Shown piece by piece: positions 13,885 to 14,492 of a DNA stretch of 14,492 nucleotides. Origin of the DNA: Parvularculaceae bacterium (GTDB lineage: Bacteria; Pseudomonadota; Alphaproteobacteria; Caulobacterales; Parvularculaceae); NCBI GenBank assembly GCA_004213235.1, contig SHAI01000031.1:1-14492 (forward strand), read 5' to 3'. Position 1 is the stretch's first letter; each line of letters begins with the position of its first letter. The translations under genes were made by a program, and so were the position numbers. The notes under the pieces were generated by a model that ran no database searches, was not told where the DNA came from, and saw nothing but the letters and a program-made list of their open reading frames with translations.

Positions 13885-14339
13885 AACCCTTTGATGCCCT
13901 GTCCCGCCGACGTTTGAGGACATGGATCAGATTGCTGCGCATAACTCGGCGCAACGAGAATCACCTGCGCGAGTTTCTGCGAGTCAATCACGACACGACA
14001 CTGCCCAGGTTCGACGTGGCGGCAGCGCTATATCGGGTTGGTCAGCCTGTCAAAATGAGCGTGCTCAGCCAGATGCTTTTGGTTTCAAATGGAAATGCCA
14101 CGACGGTCGTGGACCGTCTTGAAAAAGACGGGCTGGCGGCGCGTGAACAAAGCGGTGAGGACAAACGCGTTGTCTTCGTTGGCCTGACGCCTGCGGGAAA
14201 CAGGTGGTTCAAAGACCTCGCCGATGCACATGAAAACGAAGTGAATGCGCTCTTTGCCGCTCTGGGACATGACGACCTGAACCTCGTCCGAGATTTGATG
14301 CGCCGCCTTGAAGGAGATGCCGATGACCAAGATGTCTGA
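13881..14339 (+). CDS. MarR-family transcriptional regulator
   Basis: A 152-residue winged-helix regulator, the usual MarR length. The DNA-binding part is at about 58-102: MSVLSQMLLVSNGNATTVVD, then RLEKDGLAAREQ and the wing GEDKRVVFVGLT, with the conserved Asp94 and Arg96. N- and C-terminal helices form the dimer interface. The ATG at 13881 gives a protein of family length; the open frame runs back to 13617 but that part is Cys/Trp-rich and unlike any MarR. Its 3' end overlaps the start of an enoyl-CoA hydratase gene by 17 bases. MarR proteins in such a setting often respond to aromatic acyl-CoA thioesters and repress their own operon. Confidence 0.88.
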   Translation: MKPFDALSRRRLRTWIRLLRITRRNENHLREFLRVNHDTTLPRFDVAAALYRVGQPVKMSVLSQMLLVSNGNATTVVDRLEKDGLAAREQSGEDKRVVFVGLTPAGNRWFKDLADAHENEVNALFAALGHDDLNLVRDLMRRLEGDADDQDV

Positions 14340-14492
14340 CCTGACGCCCGAACATTTTGACTGGAGCTGTCGCAAAGCGGTCGCGACCATCCGCCTGAAC
14401 CGGCCGGATCGAAAGAATCCGCTGACCTTCGACAGCTATGCCGAACTGCGCGATACATTTCGCGCACTCGTCTATGCCGATGATGTAGATGC
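14323..14492 (+). CDS. Enoyl-CoA hydratase/isomerase family protein, 5' part only
   Basis: The first 56 codons of a crotonase-fold protein, cut by the window end. VATIRLNRPDRKNPLTFDSY is the family's first strand and helix, where LNRP and N-x-L are highly conserved. ATG 14323 is chosen because AAGGAG lies six bases upstream; an in-frame ATG at 14317 is too close to that site. It overlaps the MarR gene by 17 bases, so the two are surely co-transcribed. MarR plus crotonase pairs are common at the head of operons for aromatic compounds degraded as CoA thioesters; the substrate cannot be inferred from this fragment. Confidence 0.88.
   Translation, partial: MTKMSDLTPEHFDWSCRKAVATIRLNRPDRKNPLTFDSYAELRDTFRALVYADDVD

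Noticed and set aside
1..14492. Insertion sequences, CRISPR arrays, attachment sites, rRNA or tRNA genes, phage genes
   Set aside because: No transposase-like frame, no regularly spaced repeats, no terminal inverted repeats with target duplication, and no RNA gene was recognised on either strand.

Overview
The window looks like part of the chromosome (or a large replicon) of a marine-type alphaproteobacterium, most likely Rhodobacterales. This rests on gene content and protein style: an alphaproteobacterial FadL/OMPP1 porin, an IalB-family protein, an ABC-type rather than PTS amino-sugar locus, and fairly high GC. The taxonomic call is inference from recognised families, not from a marker gene.

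Layout. (1) 34-3109 holds housekeeping or accessory genes: a FadL-like outer-membrane transporter (minus), an EamA/DMT permease (minus) and an IalB-family periplasmic protein (plus). Both exported-protein genes carry one in-frame stop codon in or just after the signal peptide, while the rest of each frame is intact. (2) 3151-3189 is a hairpin with T-runs, a likely two-way terminator between ialB and the minus-strand operon. (3) 3201-9221 (minus) is one operon: murQ-like etherase, sugar-binding protein, two MalF/MalG-type permeases, a Gfo/Idh/MocA oxidoreductase and a MalK-type ATPase. (4) 9222-9388 is a divergent promoter region with two copies of one operator-like element, one in front of each operon. 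(5) 9389-13189 (plus) is the second operon: BadF-type amino-sugar kinase, GntR/UTRA repressor, SIS-domain glucosamine-6-phosphate deaminase (NagB-II type) and NagA deacetylase. (6) 13190-13880 has no confident gene but holds a terminator, palindromes and a promoter/operator. (7) 13881-14492 holds a MarR regulator overlapping the start of an enoyl-CoA hydratase gene that runs off the window, probably an aromatic or acyl-CoA catabolic operon.

How it works together. The two divergent operons encode a complete PTS-independent amino-sugar route. The ABC importer brings in the sugar, the BadF kinase phosphorylates it, and the MurQ-like enzyme removes the lactyl ether from MurNAc-6-phosphate to give GlcNAc-6-phosphate. 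NagA then deacetylates this to GlcN-6-phosphate, and the SIS deaminase converts that to fructose-6-phosphate and ammonia. The GntR protein probably senses a phosphorylated amino sugar. Placing MurQ first in the transporter operon points to peptidoglycan-derived MurNAc (or MurNAc together with GlcNAc) as the substrate. The role of the oxidoreductase is open, and it is the most novel part of the locus.
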